Below, piece after piece: positions 7,696 through 16,109 of a stretch of 64,000 nt of DNA. A model generated the notes under the pieces. That model made no database searches, was not told the origin of the DNA, and saw nothing but the letters and a program-made list of their open reading frames with translations. This DNA is from Geodermatophilus arenarius (GTDB lineage Bacteria; Actinomycetota; Actinomycetes; Mycobacteriales; Geodermatophilaceae). How positions within the stretch are numbered: the first letter of the stretch is position 1; each line of letters begins with the position of its first letter. Both the position numbers and the translations under genes were made by a program. The stretch lies in contig NZ_JBHSGR010000025.1 of NCBI RefSeq assembly GCF_042654585.1, positions 1 to 64,000 on the forward strand, written 5' to 3'.

Positions 7696-9387
7696 GTGGA
7701 CACCTTCCTCTCCACCGACCTCACCGACCTGCCCGAGGCCGTCGCGCCCGAGGTGATCGAGCTGCGGAACGGCGAGGAGCTGCGGCTGCGCCCGGCTCCG
7801 GTCGCCAAGCGGATCGGGAACAGCACGGTGCGGATGCTGGCCTACAACGGCTCGATCCCCGGTCCCACGCTGAGGGTCCGGCAGGGCTCGGAGGTCGTCG
7901 TGCACGTCGTCAACGGCACCGACCTCGACACCACCGTGCACTGGCACGGGCTGCGCCTGGAGAACCGCTACGACGGCGTGCCGCACGAGACGCAGACCCC
8001 GATCCCGCCGGGCGGGGAGTTCAGCTACCGCATCCAGTTCCCCGACCCGGGCCTGTACTGGTACCACCCGCACGTCCGCGAGGACGTCACCCAGGAGCTG
8101 GGTCTCTACGGCAGCATCCTGGTCGACCCGGCCGAGCCGGACTACTGGCCGCCGGCGCACCGCGACGTGGTGCTGACCCTCGACGACCTGCTGCTCGAGG
8201 ACGGCGCGATCGCCCCGTTCAGCCGCACCGAGACCAACTACGCGGCGATGGGCCGCTACGGCAACGTGATGCTCACCGGCGGGGAGACCGACCCGGCGTT
8301 CACCGCACGGACCGGCGAGGTCGTCCGGCTGTGGCTGACCGACACGGCCAACAGCCGGGTCTTCCGGGTGGCCGTGCCCGGTGCCCGGATGAAGCTCGTC
8401 GGCGGCGACAGCGGCCGGGTGGAGCACGAGGAGTTCGTCGCCGACGTCGTGCTGGCCCCGTCGGAGCGGGCGGTCGTGGACGTGCTGTTCGACCGGGCGG
8501 GCGAGTTCGCACTGGAGCACCGCACCCCGAACCGGACCTACCGGTTGGCGACGATCACCGTCACCGGCGAGGTCGCCGAGCCGCCGCTGGCCGAGCGGTT
8601 CGAGGCGCTGCGGACTGCGCCGGAGCTGGTGGCCGAGCGGGAGCAGCTCGGTGCGTGGCTGGCCGCGGCGCCCGACGAGGTCCTCGCGATCGTCGCCGAG
8701 ATGGACGACCGGGCCGCGCCCGCGACGGCGGGACCGGCGACCTACGCCTGCCCGATGCACCCCGAGGTGGTCAGCGACCAGCCGGGGCGCTGCCCGAAGT
8801 GCGGCATGAAGCTGATGGCGACCGCCTCGGGCGGGAGCCACGGTCACGACGCGGGCCACGGTCACGACGCGGGCCACGGTCACGACGCGGGCCACGGCGC
8901 CGACGCCGCGGAGACGTCGGCGACGGGTCACGACGCCGCGCACACCCACCACCCAGGTCCCGCCCCCGCCGACGGGATCGAGTGGGAGGACGAGATGGCC
9001 GAGACGAACCGGGCCACCACCACGGAGACGATGCGCTGGAAGTTGCTGGACCGCACCGCCGGCCGCGACGGGCTCCCCGTCGACTGGCACTTCACCGCCG
9101 GTCAGCGGGTCAAGATCCGGCTGGTCAACGAGATGGACTCCGACCACCCGATGCACCACCCGTTCCACGTCCACGGCGCCGGCCGCTTCCTCGTCCTCGC
9201 CCGGGACGGGACCCCCGAGCCCAACCTGGTGTGGAAGGACACCGTGCTCATCCCGACCGGTCAGACCGTCGACCTCCTGCTCGACGTCACCAACCCCGGC
9301 CTGTGGATGGCGCACTGTCACATCGCCGAGCACATGCACGCCGGGATGATGTTCAGCTTCACCGTGGACCGGGGAGCGACGCCGTGA
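7696..9387 (+). CDS. Multicopper oxidase with heavy-metal-binding insert
   Basis: This 563-residue multicopper oxidase has all four copper motifs: HWHG (His82, His84), WYHPH (His124, His126), HPFHVHG near 489-495, and HCHIAEHMHAGMM near 540-552. Between cupredoxin domains 2 and 3 it carries a heavy-metal-binding domain (about 350-374, YACPMHPE then CPKCGMKL) and a His-rich stretch with three exact GHDAGH repeats. Such enzymes oxidise Cu(I), other metals or phenols with oxygen; copper handling is the likeliest role here. No signal peptide or Tat motif is seen with the GTG start at 7696, which is set by AGGAGG at 7683-7688. The next gene overlaps by 4 bp. Confidence 0.92.
   Translation: MDTFLSTDLTDLPEAVAPEVIELRNGEELRLRPAPVAKRIGNSTVRMLAYNGSIPGPTLRVRQGSEVVVHVVNGTDLDTTVHWHGLRLENRYDGVPHETQTPIPPGGEFSYRIQFPDPGLYWYHPHVREDVTQELGLYGSILVDPAEPDYWPPAHRDVVLTLDDLLLEDGAIAPFSRTETNYAAMGRYGNVMLTGGETDPAFTARTGEVVRLWLTDTANSRVFRVAVPGARMKLVGGDSGRVEHEEFVADVVLAPSERAVVDVLFDRAGEFALEHRTPNRTYRLATITVTGEVAEPPLAERFEALRTAPELVAEREQLGAWLAAAPDEVLAIVAEMDDRAAPATAGPATYACPMHPEVVSDQPGRCPKCGMKLMATASGGSHGHDAGHGHDAGHGHDAGHGADAAETSATGHDAAHTHHPGPAPADGIEWEDEMAETNRATTTETMRWKLLDRTAGRDGLPVDWHFTAGQRVKIRLVNEMDSDHPMHHPFHVHGAGRFLVLARDGTPEPNLVWKDTVLIPTGQTVDLLLDVTNPGLWMAHCHIAEHMHAGMMFSFTVDRGATP
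8842..8895 (+). repeat. Three perfect 18-bp tandem repeats inside the oxidase gene
   Basis: The unit GGTCACGACGCGGGCCAC occurs three times without change (8842-8859, 8860-8877, 8878-8895) and encodes GHDAGH each time. It is a His-rich metal-binding linker, and the identity at DNA level suggests recent expansion. Confidence 0.9.
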
Positions 9388-10499
9388 CGGCGCCGACCGA
9401 GCCGCTCGACGTCGTCGTCGTGGGCGGCGGTCAGGCCGGCCTGGCGGCCGCCTGGCACCTGCGCGAGCGGGGACTGCGCTTCCTGGTCCTGGAGGCCGCG
9501 GCGGAGATCGGGCACACCTGGCGCACGCGCTGGGAGTCGCTGCGGCTGTTCACCCCGGCCGAGCACGACGCGCTGCCCGGCCTGCCGTTCCCGGCACCGG
9601 CCGGCACCTACCCGGGCAAGGAGGCGGTCGCCGACTACCTGCGCGACTACGCCGCCGCCTTCCACCTGCCGGTGCGGCTGGACGCGCGGGTGACCGGGCT
9701 GCAGCGCACCGGTGCCGGGTTCCGGATCAGCACCGCCGGGGGGACCTACAGCGCCCGGCAGGTCATCGTGGCCACCGGACCGTTCCAGACCCCGTTCGTC
9801 CCGCCGCTGTCCGCCGGGCTGGACGGGTCGGTGACCCAGCTGCACAGCTCCGGGTACCGCAGCCCCGACGCTCTGCCCGAGGGGCCCGTGCTGGTCGTCG
9901 GCGGCGGCAACTCCGGCTTCCAGATCGCCGAGGAGCTGGCCCGGACCCGGCCGGTGCAGCTGTCGGTCGGCGCGGCGTACCCGGCGCTGCCGCAGCGGCT
10001 GCTCGGCCGCGACCTGTTCTGGTGGCTGACCCGGCTGCGGCTGATGCGGGTGCCCGCCGGTTCCCGGCTCGGCCGGCGGATGCAGTCCCGCGGCGAGTTC
10101 CTGATCGGCAGCAGCCGGCGGGGCCTGCTGCGGGCGGGTGTCCGGTTCCGGCCGCGGCTGGCCGACGCCGCCGGCCGCACGGTGCGGTTCGCCGACGGCA
10201 CCAGCGGGGAGGTGGGCGTCGTCGTGTGGGCGACCGGCTACCGGCCCGACCACTCCTGGATCGACGTCCCGGGAGTCCTGCGCGACGGCCGTGTGGTCCA
10301 CACCCGCGGGATCACCGACGTCCCCGGGCTGTACTTCCTCGGCCTGTCCTGGCAGCACACCCGCGGCTCGGCGCTGCTGGGCTTCGTCGCCGACGACGCC
10401 GCCCACGTGGTCGACGCCGCCGCGAGGAGCAGCGCACCCGTACCCGGGCCACGCGGTGCGCCCGACGCGCAGGCGACCGCCCACGACGTCCGGCACTGA
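9384..10499 (+). CDS. Flavin-containing monooxygenase (CzcO/ArsO-like)
   Basis: The 371-residue protein has an N-terminal FAD-binding GGGQAG motif, a second dinucleotide-binding GGGNSG motif near residue 170, and an ATG-type motif (VVWATGYRPD) near 285, the pattern of class B flavin monooxygenases. The segment WESLRLFTPAEHDALPG is typical of the CzcO/ArsO group found in metal and arsenic resistance regions. The GTG start overlaps the oxidase stop by 4 bp (GTGA), so the two are translationally coupled. The substrate is unknown; a role in metal or oxidative stress is inferred only from the neighbour. Confidence 0.85.
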   Translation: MTAPTEPLDVVVVGGGQAGLAAAWHLRERGLRFLVLEAAAEIGHTWRTRWESLRLFTPAEHDALPGLPFPAPAGTYPGKEAVADYLRDYAAAFHLPVRLDARVTGLQRTGAGFRISTAGGTYSARQVIVATGPFQTPFVPPLSAGLDGSVTQLHSSGYRSPDALPEGPVLVVGGGNSGFQIAEELARTRPVQLSVGAAYPALPQRLLGRDLFWWLTRLRLMRVPAGSRLGRRMQSRGEFLIGSSRRGLLRAGVRFRPRLADAAGRTVRFADGTSGEVGVVVWATGYRPDHSWIDVPGVLRDGRVVHTRGITDVPGLYFLGLSWQHTRGSALLGFVADDAAHVVDAAARSSAPVPGPRGAPDAQATAHDVRH

Positions 10500-10525
10500 A
10501 CGCCGAGCACCGGGAGGAAACCGCC

Positions 10526-11335
10526 ATGTCCGGCACGGAGAAGGTCCTCGCGTTCCCGGTCCACCCCGGCGTGACGCCGCTGGACCTCATCGGCCCGCTC
10601 ACCGTGCTGAAGACCCCCGGCATCGGGGGCGCGCGGTACCGCACCGTCGTGGTCGGCGAGCGCGCCGAGCAGCTGGCCACCGACACGCCGCTGGGGCTGC
10701 TGCCGGCGGCCACCTTCGCCGAGGTGCCGGACCCGTGGGCGGTGATCGTGCCCGGTGGCGGGGCGAGCACCCTCACCGCGACGGAGGACGAGGCGCTGGT
10801 GTCCTACGTCCGCTCGGCCGCCGTCGGGGCGGAGGTCGTCGGGTCCACCGGCAACGGGGCACTCGTGCTGGCCGCCGCCGGTCTGCTGCGCGGCGCGCGG
10901 GCGGCCGTGCACTGGGCCTACCGGGAGCCGCTGGAGGAGCTGGGCGCCATCGCCGCCCGGCAGCGGTGGCTCGTCGACGGCCGGCTGCACACCGCCGCCG
11001 GCGGCACCGCCACCACCAACTGGTTCTACTCCGGGATCCTGGAGCGCCTGGGTGCCACGTACCACCAGCGGAGGTGGGTCGAGGACGGCGACCTGGTCAT
11101 GTCCGCCGGCGTCTCTGCCGGCATCGACATGGCACTGCACCTCGCCGCCCGCCTGACCGACGAGGCCACCGCCCGCCGGGTGCAACGAGCCGTCGACTAC
11201 GACCCGCGACCACCCTGGGGCGGCATCGACTACGACCGGATCCCAGGTCTCCCCCGCGCCGTGCGCGGCGCGATCGGGCTGACCGCGCCGGTGGCCGCCG
11301 GGCGCGCCAGGCGGCTCACCCGCGCCGGACGCTGA
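10526..11335 (+). CDS. DJ-1/PfpI family protein lacking the usual cysteine
   Basis: The 269-residue product has a DJ-1/PfpI fold (FPVHPGVTPLDLIGPL opening, VPGGGAST, and AGVSAGIDMALHLAARL near the end), like the N-terminal domain of GlxA regulators but with no DNA-binding domain. In the nucleophile elbow, where relatives have SVCTGAL, this protein reads GSTGNGAL, so the conserved Cys is missing and enzymatic function through that residue is unlikely. ATG 10526 has a GGAGGA site 7 bp upstream. It follows the flavin monooxygenase by 26 bp, probably in one operon. Confidence 0.85.
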   Translation: MSGTEKVLAFPVHPGVTPLDLIGPLTVLKTPGIGGARYRTVVVGERAEQLATDTPLGLLPAATFAEVPDPWAVIVPGGGASTLTATEDEALVSYVRSAAVGAEVVGSTGNGALVLAAAGLLRGARAAVHWAYREPLEELGAIAARQRWLVDGRLHTAAGGTATTNWFYSGILERLGATYHQRRWVEDGDLVMSAGVSAGIDMALHLAARLTDEATARRVQRAVDYDPRPPWGGIDYDRIPGLPRAVRGAIGLTAPVAAGRARRLTRAGR

Positions 11336-11377
11336 CCCGCGGTCGGACCGGCGTCGCGTCAGGGAGGGGAGGACGGC

Positions 11378-11845
11378 GTGACCGCCTCCGGGAGCGCACC
11401 GCACGCGCAGCGCCGCAGGGCGACGGCCGCCGGGGTGCGCGCCCTGCGCGCACCGATCGCCTGGGGCGTGGTCTGGGGCTGCCTGCAGGCCGCGTCGCCG
11501 CTGGCCTTCCCCTGGCTCGACGACGCCACCGTCTACTCGATGGGGCTCGTCCTGATCGCCGCGGTCTACATCGGGTTCAGCGTGGCCGACGGGCGGGGCA
11601 GGGTCGTCGCCGTCGAGACCGTCGTCGCCGGCGTCTTCGTCGTCGTCGCCGCGGCGGGGGTGACCGGCTCGGCCTGGCTGCTCGTGGCCGGCCTGGCCGG
11701 CCACGGCCTGAAGGACCTCTGGCAGCACCGCACCGGGTTCGTGGCCGGCACCCGCTGGTGGCCGCCGTTCTGCGCCGCCGTCGACGCCGTCGCCGCCGCG
11801 CTCCTCGCCGTCGGGATCGTGGCCGACGTCCACCTCGGGTGGTGA
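11378..11845 (+). CDS. Small integral membrane protein
   Basis: The 155-residue product has a basic N-terminus and about four hydrophobic segments (near 28-45, 52-68, 75-105, and 135-150). The order suggests four helices with both ends inside. I do not recognise a functional motif; HGLKDLWQHRTG between helices 3 and 4 is the most conserved-looking part. GTG 11378 follows GGGAGGGGAGGA. It starts 42 bp after the DJ-1-like gene and may be the last gene of the multicopper oxidase operon. Confidence 0.7.
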   Translation: MTASGSAPHAQRRRATAAGVRALRAPIAWGVVWGCLQAASPLAFPWLDDATVYSMGLVLIAAVYIGFSVADGRGRVVAVETVVAGVFVVVAAAGVTGSAWLLVAGLAGHGLKDLWQHRTGFVAGTRWWPPFCAAVDAVAAALLAVGIVADVHLGW

Positions 11846-11867
11846 GCCGGCGCGGTGGTGCCGACGC

Positions 11868-12080
11868 TCAGGCCGCGGTCGGCACCGTCCGGGCCAGTGC
11901 GGCGGTGAGGGTCAGCCGGAGGTCGAGCAGGTCGTCGAGCGCCTGCTGGGCCGCCTGGCACAGCGTGAAGCCCTCGCCGCTCGGGGAGTCGCGGAACCCG
12001 TCGCGGGCGGTGCCGAGCTCCTGGTAGGCGACCACGATGCGGCGGTCGACGTCGGGGACCTGGGGACGAGGGAGCGACAC
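11868..12080 (-). CDS. Hypothetical protein, 70 aa
   Basis: The GTG at 12080 is chosen because AGGAGGAGG lies just upstream on the minus strand. The peptide (opening MSLPRPQVPDVDRRI) is mainly helical with no membrane segment. It resembles small ANTAR- or DNA-associated actinobacterial proteins only loosely, and I do not assign a function. The frame stays open far upstream but loses coding character there. It is divergent from the zinc-ribbon gene at 12250. Confidence 0.6.
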   Translation of the reverse strand: MSLPRPQVPDVDRRIVVAYQELGTARDGFRDSPSGEGFTLCQAAQQALDDLLDLRLTLTAALARTVPTAA

Positions 12081-12249
12081 GTCGCCTCCTCCTGCGGTTC
12101 GGTGGTGCCGGGAGGGGGTTCCCGGTCGTCCGTGCGGCGCTCTACCCACCCGGGGCCGTGCGCACGCACGTTCCGCCGCGCGGGCACCGGGCACCCGGAC
12201 GGGTGAACGCCGCCGGGGGAGTGTCGGTGCCGTTCCTACGGTGAGGACC

Positions 12250-12447
12250 GTGACCCGTCGCACCATCCCGTCCTGCCCCGACTGCGCCGGGTCCCCGCGC
12301 GCGGTCCCGCTCCGCTTCGGGCTGCCCTCCGCGGAGGCGTTCGACGCGAGCGACCGCGGTGAGGTCGTGCTGGGCGGGTGCCTGCTGACCGAGGGCGAGC
12401 CGCTGCCCGACCGGGCCTGCCCGCAGTGCCGGCAGCCGCTGTCCTGA
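12250..12447 (+). CDS. Small zinc-ribbon-like protein, 65 aa
   Basis: Two Cys pairs (CPDC near the N-terminus and CPQC near the C-terminus) flank a core reading RFGLPSAEAF and GEVVLGGC. This core is typical of a widespread small bacterial family of unknown function that probably binds one zinc ion. GTG codons at 12241 and 12250 are both in frame; 12250 is preferred because GGTGAGG precedes it. Its stop lies 10 bp from the end of the convergent lipoprotein gene. Confidence 0.7.
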   Translation: MTRRTIPSCPDCAGSPRAVPLRFGLPSAEAFDASDRGEVVLGGCLLTEGEPLPDRACPQCRQPLS

Positions 12448-12457
12448 CCGTCGCGGG

Positions 12458-12931
12458 TCAGCCGATCCCGCACTCGTCGCGCAGGTAGGCCTCGACGTCG
12501 TCGCTCGCCGTGTCCAGCCCGTTCCCTGCCTCCTCCAGTGCCGCGACCGAGTCCGCGTCGGTGAGGTCGAGGTCGGCCACCGCGTCGGCCATCCGGTCCA
12601 GTCCGGTCCGCATGGTGTCCCAGTCGTCGGCGATCGCCTCCGGCGCGGTGATGTCCCGCATCTCCTCGGCGAGCTGACGGAAGACGTCGGGGACCGAGGT
12701 GTCGCCGCCGGCCTCGTCCACGGCCGCCTCGACCCGCTGGTCGAGGTCGGCTGCCCGGGTGCAGAAGTCCTCCCCGGCCGTGTCCTCCGCGGGGGAGCTG
12801 GTCGCCGGGGAGTCGGCTGCGGAGCCCCCGCCGTCGCCCGAGCCGCCGTCGTCGCCGGAGCACGAGGCGAGCAGGACGATGCCGAGGACCGCGGCCACCC
12901 CGGCCCGGACAGGACGCAGCTTCTGGCGCAT
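12458..12931 (-). CDS. Putative lipoprotein
   Basis: The 157-residue product begins MRQKLRPVRAG, has a hydrophobic h-region and the lipobox LASC, so it is probably exported and lipid-anchored. A Gly/Ser/Asp-rich linker (about 24-50) leads to a mainly helical acidic domain with two Cys (DFCTRAADLDQR and the C-terminal DECGIG) that may form a disulfide. No family is recognised. The open frame continues upstream to 13078, but ATG 12931 is chosen because it puts the signal peptide at the N-terminus. Confidence 0.8.
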   Translation of the reverse strand: MRQKLRPVRAGVAAVLGIVLLASCSGDDGGSGDGGGSAADSPATSSPAEDTAGEDFCTRAADLDQRVEAAVDEAGGDTSVPDVFRQLAEEMRDITAPEAIADDWDTMRTGLDRMADAVADLDLTDADSVAALEEAGNGLDTASDDVEAYLRDECGIG

Positions 12932-13182
12932 GGAGCGACCGTCCCGCGACCGGCGGCCCGGGGGCAGGGTCGAAGGACCGCTCGGGGCGAGCGGGGTCAC
13001 AGCGAGCGAGGTCACAGGAGGATCACGGCCGATCGGGTTCCGTTGCGGACGGCGGGCGCCGATGACCCGTGCGGTCACCCGTGGATCCGCTCAGTGACGA
13101 GGGACCCGGCCCGGTGGAGCGCCGTCTCCCGGCCGGTGGCCGCGCCCCGCGCTCGTCCTCCTGAACGGATCCCCGCACCACC

Positions 13183-13878
13183 ATGCCCGCCGTCCTCGGC
13201 ATCGTCGCGTCCACCCTCAGCATCGCCGTCGTCTGGCCCCAGGTCCGGCTCTCCTGCCGGCACGGCCGGACCCGGGGACTCTCGCCCACGGGCAGCTGGC
13301 TGGCCGTCGCGCTGAACCTGGCCTGGCTGACGTTCGGCCTGCTGGCGCACGACCCGGCCCAGGTGGTCACCAACGCCGTCGTCGGCGCGGGCAACGCCGC
13401 GGTGCTCGCCGCCCTGCTGCTCACCCAGCCGGCGCTGCGCACCCGGCGGGTCCTGGCCCGCACCGCCTCCGGCGCCGCGGGGCTCGCCGCCCTCGCCGGG
13501 GGCTGCCTGGTCGCGGTGGACCTCGGCGCCGCGCCGGCCGCGGCCGCCGCCGTCCTCGCCTCCGTGGCCGCGGTCGTCGGAGTCGCCGCCGCGGTGCCGC
13601 AGCCGCTGGGCCTGCTGCGCGACCGCACGCAGGACGTCTCCGGGCTCTCGCCGGTGCGGTGGTGGCTCGGCGCCGGGTCCTGCGCCGCGTGGACCGGCCA
13701 CGGCCTCGCGGCAGGGCAGGTGGCCGTGGCGTTGTCGGCCGCGGTCGGGCTCGCGTGCGCCCTCGTCACCTGCGCGGTGCTCGCCTCCCGCCGGACGCCG
13801 GCGCCGGTCGTCCCGCTGCCGGTCCGCCGCCCGGTCCGCCCCGCCGAGGCGCGCCCGGTACTGGCCGCCGCGGCCTGA
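13183..13878 (+). CDS. PQ-loop repeat membrane protein (SWEET/SemiSWEET-like)
   Basis: The 231-residue protein has two PQ-loop units: VVWPQVRLSCRHGRTRGLS near 15-35 and AVPQPLGLLRDRTQDVSGLS near 140-160. Each is followed by a Trp-containing helix, with about seven hydrophobic segments in all. Known PQ-loop proteins are sugar carriers (SWEET, SemiSWEET) or lysosomal-type amino acid exporters; here two units sit in one chain, where bacterial SemiSWEETs have one. ATG 13183 is preceded by a weak ribosome site. Substrate unknown. Confidence 0.8.
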   Translation: MPAVLGIVASTLSIAVVWPQVRLSCRHGRTRGLSPTGSWLAVALNLAWLTFGLLAHDPAQVVTNAVVGAGNAAVLAALLLTQPALRTRRVLARTASGAAGLAALAGGCLVAVDLGAAPAAAAAVLASVAAVVGVAAAVPQPLGLLRDRTQDVSGLSPVRWWLGAGSCAAWTGHGLAAGQVAVALSAAVGLACALVTCAVLASRRTPAPVVPLPVRRPVRPAEARPVLAAAA

Positions 13879-13933
13879 GGACGCCGCCCGGGCGAGGATC
13901 GGGCGACGTCCGCACCCACCCCGAGGAGTCGCG

Positions 13934-14827
13934 TTGAGCCCGAGCCCCGTCGCCGTCACCGGCTCGACCGGACAGGTCGGGGGCCGGGTCGCCCGCCGGC
14001 TGTCCGCCGCCGGCGTCCCGCAGCGCCTGCTGGTCCGCGACCCGTCCCGCGCGCCGCGGTTGCCGGGCGCGACCATCGTCGTCGCGCCGTACGCCGACGG
14101 CGACGCCGTCCGCCGGGCGCTGGAGGGCGTGGGGACCGTGTTCATGGTGTCGGCGTCGGAGTCCGCCGACCGGGTCGACCAGCACCGCGCCTTCGTCGAC
14201 GCCGCCGCGGCCGCCGGCGTGCGGCACCTCGTCTACCTGTCGTTCCAGGGCGCCGCCCCGGACGCGACCTTCACCCTCGCCCGCGACCACTGGGCCACCG
14301 AGGAGCACGTCCGCGCCCGCGGGCTGCGCTCCACCTTCCTGCGCGACGCGCTCTACGCCGACTTCCTGCCCGGCCTGGTGGGGGAGGACGGCGTGATCCG
14401 CGGCCCGGCCGGCGACGGGCGGGTCGCCGCGGTCGCCCAGGACGACGTCGCCGACGCCGCGGTCGCCGTCCTCCGCGAGCCCGCCGCCCATGCCGGGCGT
14501 ACGTACGACCTCACCGGTCCGGAGGCGCTCACCCTCGCCGAGGTCGCGGCCACGATCACCGCCGTCACCGGCCGCCCGGTCCGGTACCACGCGGAGACCG
14601 TCGAGGAGGCCTTCGCCTCCCGCGCCTCCTACGGCGCTCCGGACTGGCAGGTCGAGGCGTGGGTGTCGACGTACACCGCGATCGCGGCCGGGGAGATGGC
14701 CGCCGTGAGCAGCGCCGTCCCCGGCCTGACCGGTCATCCGGCCACGCCGTTCGAGCAGCTGCTGCGGGCCGGCGACCGAGCCGCCCGCGCCATTCCGCCG
14801 ACAGCGGAAGAATTGCGCGAATGGTGA
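13934..14827 (+). CDS. NmrA-like NAD(P)-binding protein (atypical SDR)
   Basis: The 297-residue product opens with the Rossmann motif TGSTGQVGG and has the LVRDPSRAP and LVYLSFQGA segments typical of NmrA/QOR2-like atypical short-chain dehydrogenases. These proteins are either redox sensors or NAD(P)H-quinone or azo reductases; the sequence does not separate the two. A C-terminal AEELREW closes the fold. TTG 13934 is used as the start, preceded by a GAGGAG site. Monocistronic by position. Confidence 0.85.
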   Translation: MSPSPVAVTGSTGQVGGRVARRLSAAGVPQRLLVRDPSRAPRLPGATIVVAPYADGDAVRRALEGVGTVFMVSASESADRVDQHRAFVDAAAAAGVRHLVYLSFQGAAPDATFTLARDHWATEEHVRARGLRSTFLRDALYADFLPGLVGEDGVIRGPAGDGRVAAVAQDDVADAAVAVLREPAAHAGRTYDLTGPEALTLAEVAATITAVTGRPVRYHAETVEEAFASRASYGAPDWQVEAWVSTYTAIAAGEMAAVSSAVPGLTGHPATPFEQLLRAGDRAARAIPPTAEELREW

Positions 14828-14911
14828 AACGGGACCATTCGGGGGCGCATTCCTGCTGCGTTCCCGATTGACTGCGGCCGTCCGACCCCGGCGGCCCAGG
14901 AGGTACCGACC

Positions 14912-15523
14912 GTGCAGACCCCGACCGGCTCCCCGTCCTTGCACGACGCCGTCGCCGACCGCCTGCTCCGCGAGCGCATCGTCGTGCTCGGCAGCGAGGT
15001 GGACGACGACGTCGCCAACCGCCTGTGCGCGCAGATGCTGCTGCTCGCGGCCGACGACCCGCGACGCGACGTGCACCTCTACGTCAACTCACCCGGCGGC
15101 TCGGTGACCGCCGGGATGGCCGTCTTCGACACGATGCAGGCGATCGGCTGCGACGTCGCCACCTACGCGTTCGGGACGGCGGCCTCGATGGGGCAGTTCC
15201 TGCTGACCGCCGGCACGCCGGGCAAGCGGTTCACGCTGCCGCACACCCGGATCCTCGTGCACCAGCCCTCGGGCGGGCTCGGCGGCACGCAGTCCGACGT
15301 CGCCGTCCAGGCCGAGGCGCTGCGCCGGCTGAAGCGGGACCTCGACGAGCTGCAGGCGCTGCACACCGGGCAGACCGTGGAGCAGATCGAGCGGGACTCC
15401 GACCGGGACCGCTGGTTCACCGCGCAGGAGGCCGTCGCCTACGGGCTGGTCGACCACGTCGTCGCCTCGGCCGCGGCGCTGCCCGGCCCGGCGCTGGTCC
15501 CCACCGGGTGGGGCGCGCCGTGA
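14912..15523 (+). CDS. clpP: ATP-dependent Clp protease proteolytic subunit, orphan paralogue
   Basis: The 203-residue serine peptidase has the ClpP signature: VNSPGGSV (oxyanion region), catalytic Ser92 in GTAASMG, His117 in LVHQP, and an Asp near 166 in DRDR, so it should be active. ClpP forms barrel tetradecamers fed by ClpX or ClpC ATPases. No clpX or second clpP lies nearby, unlike the main clpP1P2-clpX locus of actinobacteria, so this is likely an extra ClpP3/P4-type copy. GTG 14912 follows AGGAGG. The next small gene overlaps its stop by 4 bp. Confidence 0.93.
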   Translation: MQTPTGSPSLHDAVADRLLRERIVVLGSEVDDDVANRLCAQMLLLAADDPRRDVHLYVNSPGGSVTAGMAVFDTMQAIGCDVATYAFGTAASMGQFLLTAGTPGKRFTLPHTRILVHQPSGGLGGTQSDVAVQAEALRRLKRDLDELQALHTGQTVEQIERDSDRDRWFTAQEAVAYGLVDHVVASAAALPGPALVPTGWGAP

Positions 15524-15762
15524 CCGACTGGCTCACCGCGACCCTCGACGGCGCCCGCGCGGCCGAGCTCCGGCGGTCGGTGCGGCACCACCGCCGCGTC
15601 GCCGCCGCGGGTCACCGCCGCCGCGGCCGCCGGCTGGCCGCCCGTGCCGCCGCTCTCGCCGAGCGCTCCGCCGTCCTCGCCGCCCGGGCGGCGCTGCTGT
15701 CGCCCGGATCCCGTGCGGGTGCGCAGCCGGGGCGCGGGGCGGACCGACGGGCGGTCGTCTGA
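15520..15762 (+). CDS. Small basic protein coupled to clpP
   Basis: GTG 15520 overlaps the clpP stop (GTGA), and the 80-residue product is very Arg/Ala-rich and probably helical (opening MTDWLTATLDGARAAEL). No family is recognised. Translational coupling to an orphan protease subunit suggests a linked function, but composition alone would also fit a noncoding shadow, so confidence is moderate. Confidence 0.5.
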   Translation: MTDWLTATLDGARAAELRRSVRHHRRVAAAGHRRRGRRLAARAAALAERSAVLAARAALLSPGSRAGAQPGRGADRRAVV

Positions 15763-16034
15763 CCTGCGCTCTCCCCTGTGGATGCGTTGCCGCCACGTCC
15801 TGCGGCACCGGGCTGGCGGCACGAGTCGGCCGCCGACGGCACCCTCACCGTCACCACCCCCACCGGCCTCACCGCGACGACCAGCCCACCGCCCCACCAG
15901 GCGGGGCCGGGAATGTCCCGGCGGACGGTGCGTTGGAGAGGGTGCCGGTCCGGTCCACGCCCCCGGGCCTCACCTCCTGCCGCTGCGAGCGGCCACTCGC
16001 CGAGAGGCGGCTGTCGGGCCGGCGCTGCACGGTC
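15763..16034. other. Intergenic stretch, no gene recognised
   Basis: I see no coding frame with normal composition here. The stretch separates the clpP pair from the epimerase gene. Confidence 0.5.
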
Positions 16035-16066
16035 CGGCCGCCCGGTCCACCAGGACCGGGCGGCCG
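16035..16066 (+). terminator. Perfect 14-bp hairpin upstream of the epimerase
   Basis: CGGCCGCCCGGTCC (16035-16048) and its exact complement (16053-16066) enclose an ACCA loop. It lies 43 bp before the epimerase start and may terminate the clpP transcript, or sit in the leader of the next gene. Confidence 0.55.
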
Positions 16067-16109
16067 TCCGCGTCCGGGGACCGGCCGGGGACGTGCCAGG
16101 GTGGCGGGC

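Noticed and set aside
8842..8895. Short tandem repeats as CRISPR
   Set aside because: The units are contiguous 18-mers in frame inside a gene, with no spacers.
15933..16109. Longer N-terminus of the epimerase
   Set aside because: The upstream codons are Arg/Pro/Gly-rich and a perfect hairpin lies across them; the Rossmann motif begins right after GTG 16110.
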